A stretch of 64,000 nucleotides of DNA from Eutreptiella sp. 'Long Island Sound 2002' (lineage: Eukaryota > Euglenozoa > Euglenophyceae > Eutreptiales > Eutreptiaceae). Location of the stretch: positions 128,030,556-128,094,555 of the forward strand of contig OZ038382.1 of assembly GCA_964036045.1 (NCBI GenBank), given 5' to 3'. Numbering within the stretch: position 1 is the first letter of the stretch; each line of letters opens with the position of its first letter. The translations under genes and the position numbers were made by a program. Below are positions 32,836 to 43,099 of this stretch, in pieces. The notes beneath the pieces are model-generated. The model made no database searches and was not told the origin of the DNA. It worked only from the letters and a program-made list of their open reading frames with translations.

Positions 32836-33045
32836 AAATTTTTGGACTCCAAAATCAGGTGAAAACAATGAAATTGTAAAAAAAAAAGTATGGGCCCCCG
32901 AGTATGGATAGGGGGGTCTAGGTTAGACACCTCATCCCCCCCCCCTGCGGGGGGGGGGGGGTATCCCCCCCTTTTTTCGTTCTAGCCGCTCTAGCCGGTT
33001 CTAGGCTAGAACGAGATTGGGTATTCTAGCGTGTACCCAGGGTGG

Positions 33046-33460
33046 AGGTAGTGTGACAACGTGGCCCACCAAATTGGGATTGGAAACTGATGACTCTCTC
33101 CCACTGTCCTCAAAGGCCGAAGTTTTAGGCACCATGGTGGAAAAAATGTCCAGGTCAGAGACCACGTCGGTATACTGCGAATACGCCCTACAACGAGTGT
33201 AGCTATAAATTTACCGCAGGCTAGAGGGACCAATCAAGAATGGGGGAAGAGCGCCCACAAGTGACCCCCGGCTGAGCGCTAAAAAGTCATACAGCTACAG
33301 GAGGAGACCAGAGCATTGGGGGCAGCCAAAGGTTCCAACCAAAAATTACTGGACACCGGTGTGAAAAGGAAAAGGAAAAGGCGCCAGAACACAAACACGC
33401 CATTATCGGGAACCCAATGGGATCCCGACCCGGGCCTGGTTTCATTCTGGTGCCATGAAC
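33046..33460 (+). other. Coding-like stretch, unknown
   Basis: One frame reads plausibly from 33050 (LGLETDDSLPLSSKAEVLGT) to a TAG at 33200 and on past 33300 (RRRPEHWGQPKVPTKNYW). No family recognised; possibly the start of an ORF of the element to its right. Confidence 0.2.
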
Positions 33461-33462
33461 TT

Positions 33463-33875
33463 GCAGCACCCGGACGGGCGGCCGGCACAGGGCCGGAGCG
33501 GCCCGTCCGGCTGCTACAAAGAAAAGGCATGAAGAGCGTGAGAGGACAGGCAGGAGGATGGCGAGTGCACAACATGCAGAACGGGGAAGAAATACCACTA
33601 GAGGATCACGCGGAGGAAAGTATCGCCGGAGAACTTCCTTGAGTAAAAGAGAGTTAGGCCCGAAGGGCGCCTGAGGGCCAAAAGGCGGTAGGGCTCGTGC
33701 GCCAAGGCCGCCGCGGGATGACAAGCGACCGGTCCCACGTCGGGAAAACGGAAGGGGACACATGGTGCACCAGCCGTAGGCCTGTGAACCTGTCTCCCCG
33801 GTGAGCCGGCACACCATGCCGAGGGGGCAGGGGAGGTCGGGAACTGGAAAAAACCCCCATGGGAAAGGGGAGGCG
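33463..33875 (+). repeat. ~400-bp inverted repeat, left copy
   Basis: From the GCCGGAGCGGCCCGTCCGGC area through CCCCCATGGGAAAGG. It is the reverse complement of 43100-43495 with few differences. The pair brackets the Penelope-like, J-domain and palindromic elements. Penelope-like elements often carry such pseudo-LTRs in inverted order. Confidence 0.75.
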
Positions 33876-34593
33876 ATCCCCCAGCAAGTCGGGAAGCTTC
33901 CCCGGCCGCGAAGGCGATTTCCCGGCGTATCCATGACGGCCAGAAAGAGAGTGTGGAGCCCTGCTTTGTGCAGTAGCCTGGCTCTGCCCCCCCCCCCCCC
34001 CACATGGGCTCGCCTCGGATGGGCCTAAGTTGGCGTCCACCACCGGGACACGCGAAAGTACTCTTTCTGACGTGGTTGATAATAAATGTGGTGACGTGTT
34101 GGATAATAACTGTGGGACCCCGATCCTTGTTTCCATGACTAGTGGTTTGGTTTCCCCAGCCACCGAGGTTGCGAGTTGTTTTGTCGTCCCGCCCTGACAT
34201 CATACTCTTTCCGCAGCGGCCCAGACGACATTGGTCCCTTCCCTTGATAAGCGATGAATGGTGAACGTCCTCGCCACGTCCTTGTGGCTTTCTCATAGTT
34301 CCGGTCTTGTCTGCGATCCACCGGGAAGGTATAGATCCGTGCGGGTTGCCGGCAGGTTGGACCACTCCCGATGGCTTCCGCAAAGTGCTCATACTTCACA
34401 CCGTTGTGGTGTGCTCTTGATGGTTGACTGAAATTGGATAGGACATGACTTGACCTACGGGTGCCCCTTGCTTCGGCGGGCTCGCCTATCCCGCTGTGTT
34501 GCGGGCGTTGTCTGCTGCATCTTTATCAGGATCTTTGTCTCATGGTGATTCCTGTACCTTGTCGAGGCTCTTTACATCTGCATTATCCTCATC

Positions 34594-36141
34594 CTACCCC
34601 CACTGCAACAGGTCCGGGCTTTCTTCCGTAACCGGGTCGTCCGCTTCACTGCCCTCTTGTGGAGGTCTTTGGTTCCCCACCGAGGAAGGCTCATTTCCTT
34701 GCTGGGTTATTTTCTCCCTTTGCGGCGTGCGGGCATGAATCTGTGACGGTAAAATTAACCATGTTCGTCCACCCCGCCCCGGAACTCGCTGCACTGGCCC
34801 CGGTACGTCCTGTTGTAGCACATTACGATGGGCCCCTTGGGTCAAAGCGAGGCCTCGTCGGACAAACTCCTCGTTTTCACGCAGCTGGTCCTCGAGGGGC
34901 CGCTTGAGGTCCCTTTCACAATCATGCCGCCACTCCGCTAAATTGGTACGTGCTAGCTTACTTTCAGCCTCCGAAACCACCCGGGCGTTTGTTCGCACTG
35001 TAATTTGAATAAATGAGGCACATGCAACTTTGGTTCCCGTGACTATTTTAGTAATGACCTTCTCATCAGCGGCTTTCGCTTTCGTCCCCTTGTTCCGATG
35101 GTGGGGTGTTGGCTTGCACCCATTGCTAGGCACTCCGCAGTATTTGCACTGCATGGGATGCATCCAGGTGCGCACAATCATCTAGGTGGATACCGAACAA
35201 TTTTACGTAATACACTTTCTTTTTGACTGTGGGTGTGCTGTCCGGGGCTACCTGCAACAATACCCATGCCCCCCCCCCCCCCCCTCCACCGGTCAAGCCG
35301 CACAGCCGCTCCACTTCTTGACCGCTGGTTTTTCGGCCCGGGGCTTGTGCTTCCCCAAACCGAAACCCTTTGGTCCAATCCATCCCCATCCGCCACCATT
35401 CATCCATTTCCATCCCATACACCCACTCCAATGTTAGCTCCACCTCATTATACAACCGGGCTTCCCGTTCCTGTAGGGCAAATGCCACTAGTGCACTTCC
35501 ACACCTCAAGCTCTCCTGCCATTTTGTGTTGGTTCTTTGAGCCTCTGCGGCCCGTGTGCAGCGTTCCGCCTTTTCTGCCTGCCACTCATCCCGCGTTGTG
35601 ACCCATGTGTAACCTTCATTCAGCACGGCCATGGCTTCATTCGCTTGCGGATGTTCACATCGACCTGGGTGCAGCTACCGTGCCAGATTTGTGTATGCTC
35701 GAACCAGATTGGCTTTTGGGGCCTCAGCTGACTTCCGAAAATACTCCCAAGGGGCCTCCCACAAGTTCACGGCAAGTATACACTATATATCTCCATGGCT
35801 TCTTCGTCTGTCCATTCTCCTACCTCTTCGTCCGCTTCATATGAAAGCTCGGTCTCTTCTCCGGGGGCGTCTGAAAACAATTCGGCCATTCCTGTTCGGT
35901 GGCAGTCGTGGTAAACGGGAAAGGGGTGGAGCAGGGGCGTTGGTGGCTACGGTCCTCCTATGCTCCGTGGGCTGCGGTAGTCCTTTTGGACGGGTGGTGT
36001 CCTTGCCTGCCTACGGTAAACGCTTCTGCTTTTTTTTTTGGTCATTTTCTGAGTGTCTCCATCCTGCCTTTGTTTTTGTTCCCATTCTTTCGGCTGCACG
36101 GATGTCTGCAGCACTAGACGTAGCTTGCTGCTTAGGGGGCG
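34594..36141 (-). pseudogene. J-domain and zinc-finger protein gene, decayed
   Basis: Read 5'-3' on the minus strand: a basic linker (KAPPKQQATSSAADIRAAER, 36130-36010), an acidic block (MAELFSDAPGEETELSYEAD, from 35889), then a J-domain-like segment (35750-35585). The J segment reads APWEYFRKSAEAPKANLVRA, AYTNLAR, a TAG at 35675-35677, LHPG where J-domains have HPD, then QANEAMAVLNEGYTWVTTRD. A Trp/Glu-rich helical region follows, then a Cys/His cluster (QCKYCGVPSNGCKPTPHHRN, about 35163-35104) and a charged C-terminal part ending at 34594. There are at least two frame changes (about 35780 and 35200). J-domains activate Hsp70 through HPD, so HPG would be inactive. It lies in the same orientation as the Penelope-like element upstream. 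Confidence 0.6.
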
Positions 36142-36762
36142 CCTTACTTAGGCGGCCCTTTACGCACGTAGACTTCGTCGCTAAAAGCCACAATTTTTGG
36201 CGATGTCAACGCCGAGTTTTTACACCCAAAAAAAGCATACCCATTTTTCGGCCAACTACACTTGTGTTTTCGTCGTGGGGACCAACAACCTAGCCTTTTG
36301 TTGCTCTTAGAGCTGCACATATACACCCCCGCTTCTGGGCTTGGAATCTTAGCATTTGAAATTTTTGGGCACTGCAGTGCCCAAATCTTCGGATTGTACT
36401 TTTTAGGGGGGTCATTGAAAGTGTGTGTCTAGTTGTCTCTATAGGTGAATCCACGTTGCACAAAGTTACTACACGCTTGCCCCCCTCTTGTCAATCGGGT
36501 CGTAACGTGTTGTTGTTGTTCTCATAGGCGCTTGTACGATGTATTGAAACGGAACTCTCACATTCATGTACCCGGTATGGGCTAAAATTTGACTTTCACT
36601 ACTTTGGAGCATTGCAGTGCCCAAATTTTTAAAAAGTTGGCAAATTTACCCGCTTCAATTCATTGTGGTGCATAGGTTCCACGAAGGGCAAGAAAGGCCA
36701 ACACCTGTGCTTGCGTTGCGTTGGGTGGCATTCATGGTACCAAATATTTTTTGGCTACGGAG

Positions 36763-37075
36763 AGACAGACAAACAGACAGGCAAGCAGACAAACAGACAG
36801 ATAGACACAGAGAGGCATATAGACAGTCCGACAGACACCCTGAGAGACGGACAGACAGGTAGACAGATGGACACATAGACAGACGGACAGACCGACAGGC
36901 AAACAAACAATCAGACAAACAAATAGACACACAGACAGACAACGGACAGACAAATGGACGGACGGAGGGATCGACAGAGAGACACACAGATAGACACACA
37001 GAAGACAAATAGACATACGAAACAAGACAGACGAACGGATGGACGGGCGGACGGACGGAGAGATAGACACACTAT
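36763..37075 (+). repeat. GACA-type tetranucleotide repeats, left arm
   Basis: GACAGACAAACAGACAGGCA-type sequence with frequent GGACG and TAGACA variants. The mirror array is at 38318-38615. Confidence 0.9.
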
Positions 37076-38317
37076 CTGTCCTCCTGCTACCACAATGCTG
37101 CTCCATCATGCATGTACAGAACCTTGCAAAAAACATTGACAGCGTTCCGCCCAGATGATCATGCAAATGGGCTTTGGGTTCATTTGGGCACTGCAGTTCC
37201 CAAAATTTAGGAAATCAATATTTTGAGGTCTCTAATGTTTTGTCCAGTGCATGCCTCATAGTCCGATCCCCTATAGCAAGCATTACCGGATCTCGGCACA
37301 ATTCATGCTAGGTATGTGCAATGTAATCGTCCACATGATCAAATACCCCCCTCTATTCTTCTTCCCCATTCGACGGTGAGGAAGTACACCCCGTATAAGT
37401 GTTGTGCTAGATCTTCAACACTTTGGCACCAATATTCTAGTAGGGGCATTGTTGGTCGATGCAATTTGGTCGTCTGTGTGTAGTATAATGGTTGACATGA
37501 TGAATGCCACCCCTCTCTAGAGCACGACCGTGCGCGGTGATGAAGCAGACCTCTATACAGTTGTTGTGCCACTGGTCCAACACTTTCACACACGTTTTTT
37601 ACCAGGGGCATTGAAGGTAGAGACAAACTTGGTTGGCTGTGCGGAGTCTTGCACCATCTACAGCCATTTTAGAAATAACAACCACAAATTGTGATGAAAC
37701 ACTCGAAAACACGATTGACTCCGTGTTGGAAGACACCCTATAGACAACCGAATCCGCATCCACCTTCAAGGCCCCCAGTAAAAAATGCGTGTGAAAGTGT
37801 TGGACCAATGGCATAACACTTGTGCAGGAGTGTACCTCAGCACCGCGCAACGGTGGTGCACTGGAGAGTGGGGGTGTTCATCATATCAACCATTACACTA
37901 CACACGGACAACCAAACTCCATCAACCAACAATGCCCCTACTAGAATAAGTGTGCCAAAGTGTTGAAGATCAAGGCAACACCTATACAGGGTGTATTTCA
38001 TCAACATGGAATGGCGCAGTAGTTTAGAGGGGGGGATTTGATCACGTGGATGATTACATTGCACATATCGTGCACAACTGATGGCAAGACCCGATAATGG
38101 TTGCTACAGGGGGTGAGACTTTGAGGCAGGCACCCGACATAGTACATTAGAGACCTCAAAATGTTGGTTTGTAATATTTTGGGAACTGCAGCTCCCAAAT
38201 GAACTCAAAACTCATTTGCATGATAATCTGGGCGGAAGGAGGTCAATATTCTGTGCGCAACGTTTGGCAGATGCATGAGGGAGCAACCGTGTGGTAGTAG
38301 GAGGACAGCCATTGTAC

Positions 38318-38615
38318 CTGTCTCTCCGTCTGTCCATGTGTCCGTCCGTCCGTCTGTCTTGTCTTGTCTGACGGTTTGTCTTCTGTGTTTCTCTCTTTGT
38401 GTCTCTCTGTCCCACAGTCCGTCCGTCCAGTCGTCCGTCCGTCTGTCTGTTGTCTGCCTGTATGTCTGTCTATTTGTCTGTCTGTTTGTTTGCCTGTCGG
38501 TCTGTCCGTCCGTGTATGTGTCTATCTGTTCGTCCGTTTGTCGGGGTGTCCATTGGACTGTCTCTCTGTCTATCTGTCTGTTTGTCTGCTTGCCTGTCCG
38601 TTTGTCTGTCTCTCC
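38318..38615 (+). repeat. TGTC-type tetranucleotide repeats, right arm
   Basis: CTGTCTGTTTGTCTGCCTGT-type sequence, the inverted counterpart of 36763-37075. Confidence 0.9.
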
Positions 38616-39863
38616 GTAGCCAAAAAATATTTGGTACCATGAATGCCACCCAACGCAACGCAAGCACAAGCGTTGGCCTTTCTTGCCCTTCGAGGAACCT
38701 ATGCACCACAATGAATTGAAGCGGGTAAATTTGCCAACTTTTTAAAAATTTGGGCACTGCAATGCTCCAAAGTAGTGAAAGTCAAATTTTAGCCCATATT
38801 GGGTACATGAATGTGAGAGTTCCGTTTCAATACATCGTACAAGCGCCTATGAGAACAACAACAACACATTACGACCCATTTCACAATAGGGTCGCAAGCT
38901 TGGTGTAACCTTCTGCTTTGTTTTGGGCGCGGACTGCACATTGCCATGTGTCTTGTGTAACACAGGTGTGAGACTGGTGCCCTTTTTCATGTTTTGGTAA
39001 TTTTGGGCGCTGCAGTGCCCAAATTCATCCACTCACCATTTTTTTACTCCTCTTGCGCCATTTCTTTTGCAGGCATTGTTGCCCTCATTTATTATTGCAT
39101 TGGCTGCACTGGCGGCGCCTCCATTGCTTGTTGGCTGCATTGGTGGTGCATTGTTTGTCACGCTTCGCATACAATCACAGTGACTGGGTCAGCAGCAGCT
39201 GTAACAAAAAGCAAACCAGAGTTTTGCATGTGTTTGCCTGTTGTCCTCCTTGCTTCATTTTTTAGGTTGCATTTTACGGTGTGGTTTGAAATGCAGCAGC
39301 GGATGATTTCGAAGAATTGGATTTTTCTTTGGATGGACACTGCAGTGCCCAAATTTGAAAGGGATACATGAATTTTGACTGGCACATGTTGTACCCCCTA
39401 CACATAGTCATTTTGGATAATTCACGGGATTTTAGGGGTGTTCCCTGCAGAGCGCAATTGTGCAATTTTTCAAAGTGGTTTTTTCAGCCCCCGTTTTGGG
39501 GTGGTACCCATTTGGGAACTGTGGCAATTTTGGTACGTGCGTAAAGGGCCGCCTAAGCCTTAAGCGCAGTGCGCGCGCAGTGCAACCTTTTGGGCGCCTG
39601 GCTGTACTAGAGACCCTTACTTTCAGATACTCAGGGCCCCTAGGGGCATCATGGCGCCTCCCCTCTTCAAGCGCAGAGCCTCTTCCTGTACCGTCACAGG
39701 GGCAATGGTAGGGGGAACCATGGGGCGCCTCTCCACGACCGAGTGCACCTGCCTACCTACCTACCTACTTGAGCTGGGGCAGTTTGGGTCACCTAATTCT
39801 AAGGGCGTTTCCAAGGGGTGTGCTTGGGGGCTCTTTGGGGGGAGCATAGTCTAAAAGTAGCGT

Positions 39864-39881
39864 GCAGTGCGCGCGCACTGC
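39864..39881. repeat. 18-bp perfect palindrome
   Basis: GCAGTGCGCGCGCACTGC is its own reverse complement. A near copy (GCGCAGTGCGCGCGCAGTGC) lies at 39564-39583, directly beside the right end of the foldback element. Confidence 0.8.
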
Positions 39882-41054
39882 AAAGATTCCCCTTTAGGCA
39901 GGGACTCTTCCTTCGGCATTTCCGATGTCCGATCCCGGGGCCACTTTGCATGTGGGTCTCCATTCCGTATGTCCAGCTTGGCCCCTCTGCCTCTGCCGTC
40001 TCCTCATCACTTAGTTCCTCCACGACTTCCGTTCTCAAATCTGCCTCTAGCTCCCGTCTGTCCACTCAAACCTCCTAGGTCTGCTTCTCTGTTTCCTTGG
40101 GGACCTCAATAACCTGTGCGCTGAAACGTAATCGCCATTTGCGCATCTTTCTCGGCTGGGGGCTCGCTGTCTGCATCCGCAAATGGGCCAAAATTTCAGC
40201 TACGCTCTCGTCATCAGAACTTTCATCTACATCCATGACGGTATCCTTTTCCACACTGTCGACTGCCTCCATCAGTCTCTCATCCATAGGGGAGTGAGTT
40301 GCATGCCATTTCCGCCGGTTTGTGCGTGCTCCCCGGCTGGGTCATTTGTGCGCTTTCGAAACCGTGTGGCTCCTTTAACGGGTGCGGCCTCTGTGGACTC
40401 CAGCACCCCATTTCGTGAAGTCTGCAATGCTTCTCTATCCCTTGCACTGGGGCGTGGGTGGTGTAGGGTGGACTGTCTAGGGTCCAGGGCCAGTCCGAAA
40501 ATCTTCCAAAATTGACTGGTTGGCCTGGTTGGCCGAATTGGTTCCCATGCTGTGGATGTGGGGTTCCGGTACATTGGCTGGTCAAAAATCTCCAAGTGCT
40601 GTAGAACCACTTCATCAGCTCTGGTTTCCGCACATCCCCTGCCTGCCAATGCTTGTGCAAAAAATTCCGGAATTTTTTCTGGGCCACGGAGTAATCCATA
40701 TGGCGGGCAATCGGCCGCGTGACCACATCTGCCACACTCTCTTTGAAATCCGTCATATAATGGGCCGTGTGCATGCAAGCAATCAACCGGTTCATCAACA
40801 CTCCGTTCAACTGTGTTTGCAGGGCAGCAACGTCACCGGCTGGATAACGCTCAATGTGATATGGATATTCGTACTCCTAGTCGTGCAACATGGTGTGCAC
40901 CCGGTCCTCGCACACTTCCACTTGAATGCCCATAAATGGCACCTTCTTGGTATCGGTCGAGATTCGCTTACATTTCATTTGATACGCATCTTCACTAGGT
41001 GGTCCCCTGCCGCATGCCCAAATGTCATCCATGAACCTTTTCATTAGCCCCAGC

Positions 41055-41465
41055 ACCCTTCTCCCCGGCTGCCCCCCCCACCCCCCCGCTGGTGAACGCG
41101 GTGTGTGGTGGATCTATGTGGCTGGCAATGTGGTGCACTCGCGGAGTGCGCCGGGTGGGTTGGATGCAGCCAAGGTCCTGCGTAAGTCTGTGGGGGACCC
41201 GTTCGGGGCCCGTGGTCAGTGGCATGTAGGGGGGGGCGTTTTGGCGCCGGTGCGTGGGACGGTTTCCCGGTGCGTTGCTGGCCTGTGGGCGAGGGAGGGC
41301 TCGTCGATGCAGGTCAGGACGCCCCTGGGGGGTTCTTGCCACTGCAGGTCGGCGCTTTGGGGTTCGGCGGGTCCCGGCCCAGGGTGTGTGGCTGGGGGCG
41401 GCTGCCTTATGGGGCATCCCACCGGAGACAGTCGTCCTGTGGTGGCTCTAGGTGGCGTGTGCCGT
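41055..41465 (-). other. GC-rich insertion between RT motifs B and C
   Basis: After the motif B frame (ending near PKEKTHTAHAT) the sequence becomes Pro/Arg-rich in all frames until motif C resumes at 41046. Intron borders are not evident, so insertion of foreign DNA is more likely than an intron. Confidence 0.5.
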
Positions 41466-43013
41466 GTGTGTCTTTTCTTTCGGATAGCACGTGATGTTGG
41501 CGAAATGGGGGTCCGGCTTGGTTCCCATTGGAATACCCATTGCTTGCCGTGCCAACCGGTCACCATCCCGGGTATAACAATGGGCCAACAAATATTCAAC
41601 TCGCGCCATCACCTCGTGATACGTATAACCATCAGCGTACACCCATCCTTTCCTAGACAACATTGGGTCTTCAGCTCCTTCCAGGGCAAAAGTCGCCCTG
41701 TACGACCACACCTCCTGCAAGGTCTCGGCGAAACTCTCCAGGATATCATTATGCTGCAATTTTGTGTACATTCCGATAAAATCCCAGCAGCCCATATCGT
41801 TCTGGACGATGTACTACTCATTGCATTGCACGCAACGTGTGAACTCATCAATGGATTCCAAGGCCCAAAAACAGGCCGGTTCACCGCGTGCCTGTCAGTC
41901 CGCATCAATTTGTCGCAGGGCCTCCGTAACCGCATTCAACATCTTCACCATTTCTTCTCCCATGTCATATGTTGGCGCTTGTGGGAGTCCGGTCCTTTTT
42001 TGCCTTCTTCCATCTTCTATGGCTCCTTCGTTCGCATTGGCTCTAGTGCCGGTGGTGAACTGATAATCCCCTTTTAACGGCTTCCAAACACCATGATGAT
42101 ACGGCACTCCAGTGCTTGTTTCATATCCCATCGCGGCTTGTTCATTCCTCATCTCATTCCATATCTCATGCACCTCAAACACTTCCGCTGTGGCCAGGTG
42201 CTGCGCCATTCGCAGCATGTACTTTCACGTGTAGGTCATCACAAAAATGTGCGGCGCTCGATGATCCGGAACAAAGGCCAATAGCTCTTGGGCCTCCTCA
42301 ATGGCGTTTCGAGAACCCAGAAACCCCTGCGGCATCTGCTTCGTGGCATTCTTCACGAAATTGACCCGGGGTCTGCTCCTCTTCAATCCAAAAACGCTCC
42401 TTCGGCGTAGCTGCCCACCTAAAACGGTGCTTCCACTCTCCTCTTCCACCACTTTTACTCTTGTACTCTTCCGGTTGCACCCACTCCAAAGGCACCATCA
42501 TAAAGGAAAAAGGATTGTCTTCCATGGCCAGGGCTTCATGTAACGTCTCTCCTTCGCACAACCGATCATACCAATGCCCTTGTCCACGCGCCCATATCCG
42601 GGTGACGGTTTGCCCACAATACCACCGACCTGTGGCAAAATGGTACAGGCCACATATCCATCCCGAGTGCCGCACCATCTCCTTTGCCTCTTCCCATTGC
42701 ACCCCTTGATTGCGTGGGTGTGCATTGCGTTTTTGCAAGAAACGGCGGATCGCCGCGGTTCGCCAATCTTCTGGTTTTCGCCGCCAACACTTAACCAACC
42801 AACACCGCCAATTTTCCCATGACAAGTCTTTGTACCAGTCCGCTGCTGGTGGTTGTGGCGTCTTGTCAAACTTATCATGCGGCTCCGGAATCGGTAATTG
42901 CCTCTGGTCCTCCACATACTCCTGCCGCCTTTGCTGCTGCACCCCGCCAAGGGTCGATTTTCACCTGGGCGGTTTGTTGAAGGAGGCACCGCAGCGGATA
43001 CTTGTCTTTCGCA

Positions 43014-43094
43014 GGTCGATGCTTTTTGTTTTTTCTTTTCATTGTGGTGCAGCTGGTGGGATGATTTCGGAGGGGTGCTCTAGGTCCGCTCCTG
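43014..43094 (+). repeat. Copy of the left flank of the TIR element
   Basis: GGTCGATGCTTTTTGTTTTT through GGTCCGCTCCTG matches 27532-27613 closely but runs directly into GAGGTAGT, with no TIR element in between. Confidence 0.65.
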
Positions 43095-43099
43095 GAGGT

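Larger units (their letters stand above)
27614..33042 (+). mobile_element. 5.4-kb TIR element with CTAGAACG terminal and intronic repeats
   Basis: The two ends are inverted copies over ~41 bp. The left reads CCCCTGGTACACGCTAGAAG and the right, reverse-complemented, reads CCCTGGGTACACGCTAGAAT; both continue ACCCAATCT and CTAGCCTAG. The word CTAGAACG and its complement CGTTCTAG occur roughly twenty times, all in non-coding parts: both ends, three introns and the 3' region near 32750-32835. The left flank (27530-27613) matches 43014-43094, where the sequence goes straight into GAGGTAGT, also found right of the element (33044). That suggests an unoccupied site without obvious target duplication. 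The single gene inside is described separately. Confidence 0.75.
36363..39356. repeat. Recurrent palindrome GGGCACTGCAGTGCCC (7 sites)
   Basis: TTTGGGCACTGCAGTGCCCA or close variants centre on CTGCAG (or CTGCAA/TTGCAG) near 36367, 36608, 37188, 38170, 38751, 39003 and 39341, all inside the foldback element and next to AT-rich AAATTT. Possibly junctions of nested units or protein-binding sites. Confidence 0.65.
36147..39557. mobile_element. 3.4-kb palindromic (foldback) TIR element
   Basis: Identical 24-bp inverted termini (CTTAGGCGGCCC onward; 36147-36170 and 39534-39557) are flanked by the 5-bp duplication CCTTA (36142-36146, 39558-39562). Almost the whole interior folds back. About 36490-37685 is an imperfect reverse complement of 37690-38885, centred near 37687. 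Both arms contain GACA/TGTC-type tetranucleotide repeats. It has no coding capacity; open frames such as SVCLSVCLSV come from those repeats. It interrupts the minus-strand coding stretch between the Penelope-like element and the J-domain gene. The superfamily is not clear. Confidence 0.8.
39799..42942 (-). pseudogene. Penelope-like retroelement with upstream GIY-YIG domain
   Basis: Minus-strand order: N-terminal linker; GIY-YIG endonuclease (from 42651; GLY-x7-YCGQT at residues 98-112, H123, E182 in PKERFWIEEE); a helical linker; then reverse transcriptase. Motif A lies near 41785 (CWDFIGMYTKLQHNDI), motif B near 41530 (GIPMGTKPDPHFANITCY) and motif C at 41046-41020 (MKRFMDDIW). A thumb-like region follows (KESVADVVTRPIARHMDYSV), then acidic segments (VMDVDESSDDESVAEI, near 40220; VEELSDEETAEAE, near 40030). 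GIY-YIG ahead of the RT matches the permuted Naiad/Chlamys group. Stops: TGA near 42225 and 41895, TAG at 41814 and 40877; frame changes near 42290 and 40290. About 400 bp separates motifs B and C instead of about 100. Confidence 0.7.

Noticed and set aside
33085-33125. CTGATGA followed by a GAAG: possible hammerhead ribozyme, as found in some Penelope-like elements
   Set aside because: The stem II complement and the GAAA core are missing.
36655-38711. Open frames with SVCLSVCLSV and TDRQTDRQ repeats
   Set aside because: Translations of the TGTC/GACA tetranucleotide arrays in the foldback element.
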